From assembly GCA_034180455.1 (NCBI GenBank), contig JAXFOG010000002.1, forward strand, positions 62,001 through 126,000: DNA of 64,000 nt, read 5' to 3'. Made by a program: the position numbers and the translations under genes. Positions 52,221-61,623 of the stretch are shown here, in pieces. Within the stretch, counting starts at the first letter, position 1. Each line of letters opens with the position of its first letter. A model generated the notes under the pieces. That model did not search any database, was not told the DNA's origin, and worked only from the letters and a program-made list of their open reading frames with translations. The DNA is from JAAZPT01 sp034180455 (lineage in GTDB: Bacteria; Bacillota; Clostridia; Christensenellales; Aristaeellaceae).

Positions 52221-52567
52221 TGGTGGAGATGAGGGGAATTGAACCCCTGTCCGAAAGTCCATCCTGCGACTTTTCTACGTGTGTAGTTGCCGTATTATAG
52301 ATTCGCCCCTGCAATCGCGCAGCAACGCGCTTTTGCTCTCGCTAGCTTCATGATTACTAAATTCACTCAAAGCTTTGTGATTTAGTTTGCCTTTATCGCT
52401 TTACATCACTTATGCCGGCTCAAAGGCTTTACGGAGTGATGGCGGACTATGCCGCTAAAGCTAATTGATTATTGTCAATTAATATTTAGTTCCCGATTTT
52501 AACGTGATCCGGGGTCACGACACGCTTAGAAGCTCTCTGCTACCCCCGTCGAAGCCAAAACATCCCC
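52221..52567 (-). ncRNA. ssrA: Transfer-messenger RNA (tmRNA)
   Basis: 347 nt, from GGGGATGTTTTGG at 52567 to an encoded CCA at 52221. The 3' half ends GGACAGGGGTTCAATTCCCC...CCACCA with a tRNA-Ala-like acceptor; the 5' half has the complementary GGGGATG. The tag frame ends D-N-N-Q-L-A-L-A-A before TAG (52447-52449), and upstream in frame up to a TAA it reads ILI. The terminal ALAA-type end is the protease-recognition signal. It sits directly after smpB, the conserved order. Confidence 0.92.
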
Positions 52568-52568
52568 A

Positions 52569-53033
52569 TTATTTGTATTGCTTCATAGCTCTATCCATGG
52601 CTCGTTTAACATCACGCTCAGCCATAGACTGCCTTTTATCATGTAGCTTTTTACCTACGCATAGACCTACTTCTACCTTAACCTTGTTGCCTTTTATATA
52701 TACTTTCAAGGGTATTATAGCGTAGCCTTGCAATTTAACACTTTGGAACAGCTTACGAATCTCATTTTTATGTAGCAAAAGCCTTTTTGACCTTAGAGGA
52801 TCCTGATTAAATATATTACCTTGTTCATAAGGACTGATATGCATTCCCTCAGCAAATATCTCGCCATTCCTAATCATGCAATAGCTTTCCTTTAGGTTGA
52901 TCTTGGCCTTACGTATGCTTTTAACCTCTGTACCTTTAAGCTCTATTCCAGCTTCCAAAGTATATTCAACAAAATAATCGTGTCTAGCTTTTTTGTTTTG
53001 AGCAATTATACGATCGCTTTGTTGTTTTGCCAT
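52569..53033 (-). CDS. smpB: SsrA-binding protein SmpB
   Basis: 154 aa from the ATG at 53033 (AAGGAGG 9 nt upstream; a TTG 6 nt earlier is too close to the ribosome site). 'IAQNKKARHDYFVEYTLEAGIELKGTEVKSIRKAKINLKESY' (residues 9-50) is the SmpB core, with the basic C-terminal tail 'KRQSMAERDVKRAMDRAMK'. It brings tmRNA to stalled ribosomes. The gene ends 1 nt before ssrA. Confidence 0.96.
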   Translation of the reverse strand: MAKQQSDRIIAQNKKARHDYFVEYTLEAGIELKGTEVKSIRKAKINLKESYCMIRNGEIFAEGMHISPYEQGNIFNQDPLRSKRLLLHKNEIRKLFQSVKLQGYAIIPLKVYIKGNKVKVEVGLCVGKKLHDKRQSMAERDVKRAMDRAMKQYK

Positions 53034-53086
53034 TAGCAATCGCCTCCTTCAAAACAATGTTATTTTATCATATTTTAGCACAAATC

Positions 53087-54160
53087 TCAATCCCTAGACT
53101 TTAAAGATGAGGCTCCCTGTGACTTTTGAATAGTTTTAAATCCGTCTGTTGAAACCGAGCTTCCATCATTTAATATCCACATAGCCTCAACTCCATCAAT
53201 GCTATTTATGAGTTTCATACCCTGCTCAAGAGAAAGGCAGAATACAGATGTACTTAGATAATCGGCTAGGGCACTGTTTTCAGTATATATACTTACGCTT
53301 TTAAAATAGTTAGCAGGGAATAGAGTTGATGGATCTATAATATGATGATATTTTTTGCCATCAAAAATAAAAAATCTTTGGTAATCACCACTTGTAACAA
53401 GTGATGAATCCTTAATAAAAACGACGTCATATATATCTCCACTCATTTCATGAGTTTTAAAAGGATCAGCAATGCCAACACCCCAGTAGACTCTTTCATC
53501 AAGTGGTTTATGACCTGTGCGAATATTTCCTCCAGCGTTTATTATAAAATTTGGAATTTTTGAATTTAGTAAGTACTGAGCAGCTTTTTCACAAGCATAT
53601 CCCTTTGCAACAGATCCAACATCAAGTTGTATGTCGTCAGTAAATTTTACACTTAGAGTATTTTCATCAAGTATAAGACTGTCTATGCTGCAATGTTCCG
53701 AGGCTGCTTTTAACTGAGATAATTCAGGTATATAGCCGTTTTGAGGATTGCTTTCAGTTGCCTTTCTAGAATCATTCCAAAGATTTAGCACTTTGCCAAA
53801 AGCTATATTAGCAGGTGTATTAAGGTCATTTTGTAAGTCTTTTACATAAACTAAAAAATCAAAAAGATCTTCATCTACTTTTACACTTTTTTGAAAAGCT
53901 GATTTATTAACAGTAGCTAGATTATTGATACCCTCATATTCATTGTATATATCAAAAAGTTGGTGATAATGTGTAAATATTTCCTTCACTTTTTTCATTT
54001 CGCTATCAAATAATTTCTTATCGTTTGTGTATGCGATTATTGCAATAAGTGTATCAAATGTATCAAAGAATTCATATCTATATTTTTGCGCCTCTGCAGT
54101 AGCAAATCCAGATATGCTTATAAACAATATCAATAATATTGATAAAAATTTTCTTATCAT
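53087..54160 (-). CDS. apbE: FMN transferase ApbE
   Basis: 357 aa from the ATG at 54160 (GGAGG 5 nt upstream). Signal peptide (residues 1-24, IRKFLSILLILFISISG). Family motifs 'FFDTFDTLIAI' (about 28-38), 'VDVGSVAKGYA' (about 185-195, cofactor/metal site) and 'INAGGNIRTG' (about 212). Exported ApbE attaches FMN to threonine residues of Rnf/Nqr subunits or extracellular flavoproteins. No rnf genes are in the window. It appears to lack a lipobox Cys. Confidence 0.9.
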   Translation of the reverse strand: MIRKFLSILLILFISISGFATAEAQKYRYEFFDTFDTLIAIIAYTNDKKLFDSEMKKVKEIFTHYHQLFDIYNEYEGINNLATVNKSAFQKSVKVDEDLFDFLVYVKDLQNDLNTPANIAFGKVLNLWNDSRKATESNPQNGYIPELSQLKAASEHCSIDSLILDENTLSVKFTDDIQLDVGSVAKGYACEKAAQYLLNSKIPNFIINAGGNIRTGHKPLDERVYWGVGIADPFKTHEMSGDIYDVVFIKDSSLVTSGDYQRFFIFDGKKYHHIIDPSTLFPANYFKSVSIYTENSALADYLSTSVFCLSLEQGMKLINSIDGVEAMWILNDGSSVSTDGFKTIQKSQGASSLKSRD

Positions 54161-54248
54161 AACTACCTCCATCTAAACAATATAACATAGTTTCATTGCA
54201 GATTAAAGCCATAATCGTAACAATATTGTAATAATTAGAAATATTTTA

Positions 54249-54277
54249 TTGACAATTATGTATAATAATATTAAGAT
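54249..54277 (+). promoter_or_regulatory. Promoter of the peptidoglycan-binding protein gene
   Basis: TTGACA (54249-54254), 17 nt, TAAGAT (54272-54277). Confidence 0.5.
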
Positions 54278-54315
54278 AATATTGAACGAGTATTTTTGAT
54301 TGTGAAGGGATAGAT

Positions 54316-56808
54316 ATGAAATTTACTATAAAAAACTGTTTTGCTTTTCTACTTGCATTGATATTATTATCAGGAACTGCTCTGGCAGATCTAAGTGCTA
54401 CCGTAAATACAAGTGCTCTTGTTATGAGAGAGAAAGCAAGCAAATCATCAAAATCAATTCTAGCAATTCCTGAAGGAGAAACGCTAAAAATACTCTCTTC
54501 CGAAGGTGAGTGGAGTCAGGTTATTTATGGCGATCAACGTGGATTTGTTATGAATAAGTATCTCAAGTTTGATAGTAGCAGTTTGAATTATAGCCAAAAA
54601 AGCATAAATCTTGACAAACTTGCTAAGAATTTACAACCTTGTAAATTAGGTGATGAGGGCGAAAATATAGTTCTTTTGCAAAGCGCCTTAAAATCCATTT
54701 CATTTTTTGATAGCAATGTTGATGGAAACTTTGGACCAGCAACTGAAAAATCAGTAAAGCATTTTCAAGAAAAATATAATTTAAAAAGTGATGGTATAGT
54801 TGGCAAAGGAACAATTGAGAAGCTTGCAAGTTTAGTTTCTAATTCATCAGATACTAAGAGTGATTCATATCCAAGGGTAAGTAAAATATCCGAAATAGGA
54901 GAAGCGCCTGGTCCAGTCTATCCTGGAGACAATGGAGCCGATGTTGTAAAGCTACAACAGGCTCTTAGTGTTTTAGGCTACTATCAGGGAAGTATAGATG
55001 GTAACTATGGTAAAACAACAGAAAATGCTGTTAAAAAATTTCAAAGAAAAAGAGGACTCAGTTCTGATGGTATAGCAGGCAACGGGACAGTTTCTGTACT
55101 TTTTAATGTTCCAAACACCAAAAAAGAAAAAAATGTATCATTAAAAAATAATATTTCAAAAGATGATGAACCTGAAATTACAGCAGAACCAATTTCAAAC
55201 CTTGATAAAATTTATACAATAGAGGATATAGGTTCAGTTCCAAATACTAGTAAACCAGGCGATAAAGGAGAAGATGTAATTAAGCTTCAACAAGCTCTAG
55301 CTCTCTCAAAATGTTATAGTGGTAATATAGATGGACACTATGGTGAAAATACCGAAAAAGCTGTAAAAGCATTTCAAAAGAAAAGGGGAATGAGCGTTGA
55401 CGGTATTGCAGGTCCGGCTACAATAAAATATTTGTTTGGTTCTCCAGCTGCAAATGCTGGAAGTTATCAGTCCGTTGTTGCTGGAAAAAATAAAAAATCC
55501 ACTTCTGACAATATGAATCTCATAGAAACATTAGATGATATAGGATCTACTCCGTCCACATCCAGACCTGGACAGAGTGGAACAGATGTAATAAAGGTTC
55601 AACAAGCTCTTACTTTACTAGGCTATTATAATGGCAATATTGATGGTAATTATGGCAAAACAACTGAGGAAGCAGTAAGACGCTTTCAAAAAAAACGTGG
55701 TATGAATGCAGACGGTATAGCAGGAGCAGGAACTATTAGAGTAATGTTTGGTGAACCAGCTTCCGATTCACAAAGCAATAGCAAAACTAATGCTCAAGAC
55801 AAAGCAATGGATGGAATACAATCAATAGCTGATATTGGAGAAGTGCCAAACCCATGCAAGCCTGGATATAGCGGTAACGATGTAAAAAAACTTCAGCAAG
55901 CTTTAAACTTGCTTGGTTACTATGACGGAAATATAGATGGAAATTATGGTGCAAGCACAGAAAATGCAGTAAAAAAATTCCAAAAGAAACGTGGAATGAA
56001 CGCAGATGGACTTGCAGGCGCATCTACAATAAAAATTTTGTTTGGAAAAGCTCCAAAACAAAATAAAAGCTTAACAACAAAAGAAGAAAAGCCAAGTGGA
56101 CAAGATCCAGCAATGAATGGCATAAACTCTATTAAGGATATTGGTGATATACCAAAAACAAGCAAGCCAGGGAATTATAGCAAGGACGTAAAAATGTTGC
56201 AGCAGGCCCTAACTATACTTGGATACTATGATGATGTAATAGACAGTAAATATGGTGAAAGCACAAAGCAAGCAGTTCAACGCTTTCAGAAAAAACGTGG
56301 AATGAATGCAGACGGTATTGCTGGAGCTGCAACAATACGATTGATTTTCGGAAGCAGTCCAAAGAACTCAACTACTGCAAAAATTGATAAAACAAGATAT
56401 AAAACAGAAATGCTAGATTGGTTTACAAGCAATGCAGGTAACCTCAAGATACCAAGAAAAGCAGTGTTTGAAGTAAAGGATTGCAAAACAGGCTTAGTAT
56501 TCAAGGCTAAACGCTGGGCTGGAGTAAATCATATTGATGCAGAGCCGTTAACTGCAGATGATGCTAAGATTATGACTAGAATATATGGAGGACATTCTTG
56601 GACAAGGAGATCTGTTCTGATCAAATATAATGGACATGTATATGCTGGTTCTATGAACAATATGCCACATGGAAGTCAAACGATAAAAGGTAATGGATAT
56701 GATGGTCACTTCTGCATACACACCCTCAATTCAAAAACTCATGGTAGCAAAAAAGTGGATCATGAACATCAAAACATGGTTCATAAAGCAGTAAAATACT
56801 CATGGTAA
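54316..56808 (+). CDS. Secreted SH3 / six-fold PG_binding_1 protein with unclassified C-terminal domain
   Basis: 830 aa. Signal peptide (residues 1-24, 'NCFAFLLALILLSGTALA'), an SH3b domain (about 26-85, 'LVMREKASKSSKSILAIPEG'), then six peptidoglycan-binding type-1 repeats (about 105-170, 195-260, 310-375, 415-480, 515-580, 620-685; core 'G.DV.KLQQAL...DG.YG..T..AVK.FQ.KRGMN.DGIAG'). Linkers share 'DIG..P..SKPG'. The last 130 aa ('LVFKAKRWAGVNHIDAEPL', 'HGSQTIKGNGYDGHFCIHTLNSKTHG') form a domain I cannot name; the HG..FCIH..S..HG spacing recalls but does not match L,D-transpeptidase active sites. Likely wall-associated. Confidence 0.85.
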   Translation: MKFTIKNCFAFLLALILLSGTALADLSATVNTSALVMREKASKSSKSILAIPEGETLKILSSEGEWSQVIYGDQRGFVMNKYLKFDSSSLNYSQKSINLDKLAKNLQPCKLGDEGENIVLLQSALKSISFFDSNVDGNFGPATEKSVKHFQEKYNLKSDGIVGKGTIEKLASLVSNSSDTKSDSYPRVSKISEIGEAPGPVYPGDNGADVVKLQQALSVLGYYQGSIDGNYGKTTENAVKKFQRKRGLSSDGIAGNGTVSVLFNVPNTKKEKNVSLKNNISKDDEPEITAEPISNLDKIYTIEDIGSVPNTSKPGDKGEDVIKLQQALALSKCYSGNIDGHYGENTEKAVKAFQKKRGMSVDGIAGPATIKYLFGSPAANAGSYQSVVAGKNKKSTSDNMNLIETLDDIGSTPSTSRPGQSGTDVIKVQQALTLLGYYNGNIDGNYGKTTEEAVRRFQKKRGMNADGIAGAGTIRVMFGEPASDSQSNSKTNAQDKAMDGIQSIADIGEVPNPCKPGYSGNDVKKLQQALNLLGYYDGNIDGNYGASTENAVKKFQKKRGMNADGLAGASTIKILFGKAPKQNKSLTTKEEKPSGQDPAMNGINSIKDIGDIPKTSKPGNYSKDVKMLQQALTILGYYDDVIDSKYGESTKQAVQRFQKKRGMNADGIAGAATIRLIFGSSPKNSTTAKIDKTRYKTEMLDWFTSNAGNLKIPRKAVFEVKDCKTGLVFKAKRWAGVNHIDAEPLTADDAKIMTRIYGGHSWTRRSVLIKYNGHVYAGSMNNMPHGSQTIKGNGYDGHFCIHTLNSKTHGSKKVDHEHQNMVHKAVKYSW

Positions 56809-56811
56809 TAT

Positions 56812-56848
56812 AAAAATCCTGAACAATAATTTGTTCAGGATTTTTTAT
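56812..56848. terminator. Bidirectional terminator
   Basis: AAAAATCCTGAACAA (56812-56826) / complement (56831-56845), between the convergent wall-protein and alcohol-dehydrogenase genes. Confidence 0.85.
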
Positions 56849-56855
56849 TTTAGAA

Positions 56856-58028
56856 TCAATATGCAGCTTTGTAGATGTTTAGCATATCATCTCGATTAAG
56901 CTTTTTAAAGCCTCCAATAGTTTTATAATATTCTGCGCACTTATCAGCCATTTTTATAAGATCACTCTCTTTAAGACCAAATTCTCTTATTTGTTTTGGC
57001 ATACCAAGTGAAACAAAATAATTTTCACAAGCTTTAATTCCTTCTTGAGCATATTGCTCTTTGCTTAGTCCCTCATAAGGTAACTGCCAAACTTCTCTTG
57101 CAAATTGAACAAATCTGTCAATATCTTCATGCATAACATATCTGCACCAATGAGGAAAAAGTACTGCTAGTCCTGCTCCATGAGTGATTGATGGATCTAT
57201 TGCACTCATCTCATGTTCAAGTTTATGGCAAGCCCAATCTTGTACTCTGCCAACTCCCAACAAATCATTGTGCGAAAGGCTTCCTGCCCACATGAGAGTA
57301 GCCCTAGCTTCATAGTCACATGGATTCTCGTATGCAATTTTTCCTGCGTTTATTACATTGCGCATTAAGGCTTCGCTAAGAGAGTCTACAAGAGCAACAT
57401 CTTTTGTAGTAGTAAAATATCTTTCTATTGTGTGCATAAGTATATCAACTGTTCCTGAAGCTGTCTGCCATTTATTTACAGTATAGGTATGTTCAGGGTT
57501 CATAATAGCAAACACAGGGCGTAAAGCATCTGCTCCAATTCCGAGCTTTTCTCCTGTTTCGTCGTTTGACACAACAGATCTGCTGCTAAGCTCGCTACCG
57601 GTGGCGGCAAGAGTTAGTATACTTGCAACGGGCAAGGCTTTTGTAGGTACAATGGATTTTTCATATAGCTCCCATACGTCTTCATCATAAACTGTACCAG
57701 CGGCAATAGCTTTTGCAGAGTCTATTACGCTTCCACCACCTAAAGCCAAAACAAAATCAATATTCTCTTTTCTACAAAGCTTTATTCCTTCTCTGCACAG
57801 ACTGATTTTTGGGTTTGGCCTTACTCCACCTAAAAGATGATAATTAAACCCATTATTCTTTAATATATTTACTGTTTTATCAAGTAGACCACTCTTTTGA
57901 ACGCTGGATGTTCCGTAGTGAAGCAGTATATTTCTTGCACCGAATTTTTTTAGTTGCTCTGCAAGCTTATCCATGCTATTCTTACCAAATACAACACTTG
58001 TAGGACTATAAAAAACAAAATCTAACAT
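56856..58028 (-). CDS. Iron-containing alcohol dehydrogenase (BdhA/YqhD-like)
   Basis: 390 aa group-III ADH. N-terminal 'FGKNSMDKLAEQLKKFG', NAD(P) loop 'GGGSVIDSAKAIAAG' (about 95-110), metal site 'DWACHKLEHEMSA' (about 258) and 'ITHGAGLAVLFPHWCRY' (about 274) with the His ligands. Reduces aldehydes (e.g. butanal) in fermentation. Overlaps the lipase gene stop by one base; part of a two-gene operon with a consensus promoter upstream. Confidence 0.93.
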   Translation of the reverse strand: MLDFVFYSPTSVVFGKNSMDKLAEQLKKFGARNILLHYGTSSVQKSGLLDKTVNILKNNGFNYHLLGGVRPNPKISLCREGIKLCRKENIDFVLALGGGSVIDSAKAIAAGTVYDEDVWELYEKSIVPTKALPVASILTLAATGSELSSRSVVSNDETGEKLGIGADALRPVFAIMNPEHTYTVNKWQTASGTVDILMHTIERYFTTTKDVALVDSLSEALMRNVINAGKIAYENPCDYEARATLMWAGSLSHNDLLGVGRVQDWACHKLEHEMSAIDPSITHGAGLAVLFPHWCRYVMHEDIDRFVQFAREVWQLPYEGLSKEQYAQEGIKACENYFVSLGMPKQIREFGLKESDLIKMADKCAEYYKTIGGFKKLNRDDMLNIYKAAY

Positions 58029-58945
58029 TATTTTATCCTCTCCAGAAAATTCAGTATATCATTATATACTTCATCTTTATTTATTTCGTTAAGTAATTCA
58101 TGTCTTGCATCTTTATATATGGATATATCCACCTGCTCTATTCCAAGTCTTTTATATTCATTATACAGAAGTTGAGCAGCCTTTCCATTATCACCAACAG
58201 GATCAGCAGAACCAGAAATTATAAATACAGGAAGATTTTTATTTATGTTTTTATTGTTCTGTGGGGCTTCTATATTTTCAATTCCAGTCAAAAGATCATA
58301 GTACCCCATATTTGTAAAAGCAAATCCACAATATTTATCAGATATGTATTTATCAACATTTTTTTCATCTCTGCTAAGCCAGTCAAATTTTGTCCGTGGA
58401 TTTTGTATAGCCTTGTTGAAAGCACCAAAATTTAACTTGTCCATAAATAGTCCAGACTTCTTCCCATTGCCAAATAAAATTATAAGACTAATAAGTGCTT
58501 TTGCAAATTTTACCTTTGGAAGAGCTTGTTTGGCTGTTCCACATACTATAATTCCTGCTAGTCCATCTGAATGTTCTTGTATATAGTTGCGCAACAAAAA
58601 GCTACCCATGCTATGGCCAAATATAAAGTAAGGAAGGTTTGGATATGCGCCAGACATATTTTTTCTCACGCTATCTATATCCTCCAATAAAATATTCCAG
58701 CCATCTTCACCGGCAAAATAACCCAAAAGCTTTGCGTTTTTGCCATGACCTGCATGAGTGTGGCCAACTACTATATATCCATGCTCAGCTAAAAAGCCAG
58801 CGAAGTCTTCATACCTATGTATGTGCTCAGCCATTCCATGTATTATTTGTACAATGCCAATAGGATTCTCTGGTATAAACTTTACAGCATCAAGAGTTTC
58901 ACCACCATGAGATTGCAACTCAAAGGGAACTTTAATATATTTCAT
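58028..58945 (-). CDS. Alpha/beta hydrolase (monoacylglycerol lipase/lysophospholipase-like)
   Basis: 305 aa. 'VQIIHGMAEHIHRYEDFA' (about 32-50, oxyanion region HGMAEH), nucleophile GHSMGS (about 110-115), Asp in 'ISGSADPVG' (about 240) and His in 'YKDARHELLNE' (about 275), the serine-hydrolase triad of the Hydrolase_4 family. Cytosolic. Gene order suggests use of released fatty or alcohol groups with the downstream ADH, but the link is inference. Confidence 0.88.
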   Translation of the reverse strand: MKYIKVPFELQSHGGETLDAVKFIPENPIGIVQIIHGMAEHIHRYEDFAGFLAEHGYIVVGHTHAGHGKNAKLLGYFAGEDGWNILLEDIDSVRKNMSGAYPNLPYFIFGHSMGSFLLRNYIQEHSDGLAGIIVCGTAKQALPKVKFAKALISLIILFGNGKKSGLFMDKLNFGAFNKAIQNPRTKFDWLSRDEKNVDKYISDKYCGFAFTNMGYYDLLTGIENIEAPQNNKNINKNLPVFIISGSADPVGDNGKAAQLLYNEYKRLGIEQVDISIYKDARHELLNEINKDEVYNDILNFLERIK

Positions 58946-58966
58946 GGATTTTCTCCTTTTTATTTA

Positions 58967-58995
58967 ATTATAATTCTTATAATATAACATGTCAA
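58967..58995 (-). promoter_or_regulatory. Hydrolase/ADH operon promoter
   Basis: Minus strand TTGACA (58990-58995), 17 nt, TATAAT (58967-58972): a perfect consensus. Confidence 0.85.
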
Positions 58996-59187
58996 TTAAC
59001 CTTTGATTCACAAGATAAAACACCATCAATATCTGTAAGTAATTGTATTCAGAGAAGAAATAAACAGATATTTAGTACCTATCATATCATATAAAAAATG
59101 TTCATACATGCATGTAAAATTAAGACTATGGAAAATATAAGCTTAATATGCTATACTCTTATGGTGCATTCATGTAAGGAGTTTAGG

Positions 59188-60357
59188 TTGAGTAATATAG
59201 ATAGCTTATTTGATAAATTAAATATAAGCAAAGAAATACGCAAAAGCGTTCAAAAAATGGGTTTCAAATCGCTTACCGATGTTCAAACTCAGACACTTCC
59301 ATATATGATGGAAGGTAGGGATATGATAGCGCTTGCGCCAACGGGAACTGGTAAAACATTGGCTTTTGCAATACCAATGCTGGAATATGTTAGCTTAGAT
59401 AACTCTAATGTACAAGAAATAATACTTTGTCCTACAAGAGAGCTTGCACTTCAGATTGCAGATGAGATCACATCGCTTGCAAGATATATTAAAGGTCTGC
59501 GCATAGCTGTAATATGTGGTGGTTTCCCTATAAAAAGGCAGATTGCTAGAATTCAGCAGAATCCACATATCATAGTTGGAACTCCAGGTAGAGTGCTAGA
59601 TCTTATGAATAGACGTGTGCTAAAGCTTTCAGGTGTGCATACAATGGTTCTGGACGAAGCGGATGAAATGTTTACAATGGGCTTTGTAAAAGATGTAAGC
59701 AAAATTATTGAAGCCACACCAAGCAATAGGCAGCTAGTTCTGTTTTCGGCTACAAGTAGTGTTGATGTAATGAATATTGCATGGAAATATCTGTATAATC
59801 CTGTAGAGATAACAATTGAGGCAAAAGAAGAAAATAGGCCTAACATAGCTCAATACACAATAAATACAGACGATAAGCTGAAGACACTAATTTATCTTAT
59901 TGATTCTGCTCAGTTCAATAAGATATTCATATTCGTAAATACAAAGACAATGTGTGAAAAGCTTGATCTGCTTGTAAAACAATATGGTTATGATTGCAGA
60001 TGCTTGCATGGAGATATTAAGCAAAATCAAAGATCCCGTATTATGGACGGTTTTAAATCAGATAAATTCAATATACTTATTGCAACAGATGTAGCTGCTC
60101 GAGGTATTGATGTTGATGATGTAGAGGCAGTAATAAATTATGATTTGCCCAACGAAAATGAATACTATTTGCATAGAATAGGTAGGACAGGTAGGGCAAA
60201 GAAGTATGGAGTAGCTTTCTCTTTGCTAAGTTTTAGAGAGAAACTACGTATGCAGGAAATTCTTAAGTATATAGATTCTGTTCCTATTGAGCTACATTTT
60301 AATAATATGGATATATTGCTCGATAGTGACAACAAGCCATTTTTTGATAATATTTAG
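59188..60357 (+). CDS. DEAD-box RNA helicase
   Basis: 389 aa from TTG 59188 (AAGGAG 6 nt upstream; the longer frame from 59098 has no ribosome site). Motifs: Q motif 'GFKSLTDVQTQTLP', Walker A 'APTGTGKT' (about 50), 'PTRELALQ', DEAD box 'VLDEADEMF', SAT 'FSATSSVD', 'ARGID' and 'HRIGRTGRAK'. It stops soon after the helicase core, without the extra C-terminal RNA-binding domain of DbpA/CsdA, so the substrate is unclear. 5' TATACT at 59152-59157 is a possible -10. Confidence 0.93.
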   Translation: MSNIDSLFDKLNISKEIRKSVQKMGFKSLTDVQTQTLPYMMEGRDMIALAPTGTGKTLAFAIPMLEYVSLDNSNVQEIILCPTRELALQIADEITSLARYIKGLRIAVICGGFPIKRQIARIQQNPHIIVGTPGRVLDLMNRRVLKLSGVHTMVLDEADEMFTMGFVKDVSKIIEATPSNRQLVLFSATSSVDVMNIAWKYLYNPVEITIEAKEENRPNIAQYTINTDDKLKTLIYLIDSAQFNKIFIFVNTKTMCEKLDLLVKQYGYDCRCLHGDIKQNQRSRIMDGFKSDKFNILIATDVAARGIDVDDVEAVINYDLPNENEYYLHRIGRTGRAKKYGVAFSLLSFREKLRMQEILKYIDSVPIELHFNNMDILLDSDNKPFFDNI

Positions 60358-60365
60358 GAGTGCTT

Positions 60366-61112
60366 ATGGGAATAATACCAAGTAGAAATTTAGAAGAACA
60401 ACGCAGAGAAAAAAATGGAATAGTGTACTTTGATCGTGGAGAAATTACTGGCAAAGATGGCAAAAAATACGATAGGTACGCAATACAGACTCACTTTGTT
60501 CAAGTGGGAGAGGATCAAGCCGAGCTTGTAAAGCAATATTTTATGCCTCTCTATGAAGAAGGAGATCTTCTTAGCTTTGGCGCAAAAGTAATGTGCATGT
60601 GTGTAGGCTCTGTTAGAAAAATAGAGGATGTAAAACCAGGGTTTTGGGCAAACCTTATGTGGAGATTTGCAGGAATCAACCATACTGGTGTAGGAATGCA
60701 TGAACCACACAAGCTTCAACTTGTAATAGATTTAGTAGGATTGCCAAGGGTTCTTCTTGCAGCATTTTTAAGTGCAATTACAAAGCCATTTGGAGTAAAA
60801 GGCGTATTCTATAATGTTTGTGGTAAAGGCGTTGGTGGTATTGATGGATTTTATTTCAGATCTAGTTTTGATATATACAAAAAACTTGCTCTTATAAATC
60901 CAGAAAATGCACAGGAGCTTTGTGATGATTTGCTAAAGAGAACTGGAATACCAAATGTTCTAATGGATGCAAATGATATACAAAGAGATCAGCTTGCTAA
61001 AAGTAAGGGATTTCCTCTTACAGATGAACAAATTCAAGATGCTATGGCAGATAACCCAAGTGGTCAGGGTGATGAACTAACTCCACTAATACTTATAAGG
61101 CCAAAAAATTAG
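60366..61112 (+). CDS. Coenzyme F420-0:gamma-glutamyl ligase-like protein
   Basis: 248 aa from the ATG at 60366 (AGGAG 5 nt upstream). 'YDRYAIQTHFVQVGEDQAELVKQYFMPLYEEGD' and 'GINHTGVGMHEPHKLQLVIDLVGLPRVLLAAF' fit the F420_ligase/CofE-like superfamily, which in Bacillota occurs without F420 biosynthesis; the actual substrate is unknown. It is 8 nt after the helicase stop and 1 nt before the next gene, so operonic. Confidence 0.7.
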   Translation: MGIIPSRNLEEQRREKNGIVYFDRGEITGKDGKKYDRYAIQTHFVQVGEDQAELVKQYFMPLYEEGDLLSFGAKVMCMCVGSVRKIEDVKPGFWANLMWRFAGINHTGVGMHEPHKLQLVIDLVGLPRVLLAAFLSAITKPFGVKGVFYNVCGKGVGGIDGFYFRSSFDIYKKLALINPENAQELCDDLLKRTGIPNVLMDANDIQRDQLAKSKGFPLTDEQIQDAMADNPSGQGDELTPLILIRPKN

Positions 61113-61113
61113 C

Positions 61114-61581
61114 ATGTATAGCAACGAAGATTTATTAAAAATAAAAAACAAACTACGCAAAACACAAAGTATGCTTATTTTGCTTTGTGTAATATCTTTA
61201 AGCGCAATAATAGTATCGTTTGTATATAGACAAAAATTTACAACGATTTTACTGAGCATTATATTTTTATCTCTCTTATGTTTTATTATAAGTGTTTATC
61301 TCATGCCAAAATTAAAATATAAGAAATTTTTGCAAGCAATACTTACACACATCAGCAAAAATGAACGCATAATAGAGGGAACAATAAAGTCAATTTCGCA
61401 AGATAAAGTTTTTTATGATGGTATAGAATGTACCACTATTGTTATTAAAACAGGTGAAGATATAAACGGCGATATTGAAGCCTTACTGTACCTGGATGCA
61501 GAAAAAGCCTTGAAAGATATTAAAATTTCTGATAATCTAATCTTCGTGCTTTTTGATAGATTTATTATAGGCACTAAATAA
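61114..61581 (+). CDS. Small two-helix membrane protein
   Basis: 155 aa. Basic N-terminus, two TM helices (about 22-40 'MLILLCVISLSAIIVSFVY' and 45-68), then a soluble Ile/Asp-rich domain ('ITKGEDINGDIEALLYLDAEKALKDIK'-like, about 120-145). No family recognised. Starts one base after the ligase-like stop with only a weak ribosome site, so translation is probably coupled. Confidence 0.7.
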   Translation: MYSNEDLLKIKNKLRKTQSMLILLCVISLSAIIVSFVYRQKFTTILLSIIFLSLLCFIISVYLMPKLKYKKFLQAILTHISKNERIIEGTIKSISQDKVFYDGIECTTIVIKTGEDINGDIEALLYLDAEKALKDIKISDNLIFVLFDRFIIGTK

Positions 61582-61623
61582 AAAGTTTATTGTATAAATT
61601 TCTTATTTAAAATTGATAAATAC

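Noticed and set aside
51921..52567. Genomic-island insertion at the tmRNA 3' end
   Set aside because: No integrase and no duplicated tmRNA 3' end (e.g. GGTTCAATTCCCC) was found on the left; only mentioned as context.
54316..56808. Assembly artefact from repeats in the peptidoglycan-binding gene
   Set aside because: The six repeats differ at many positions and linkers vary, so they look genuinely diverged.
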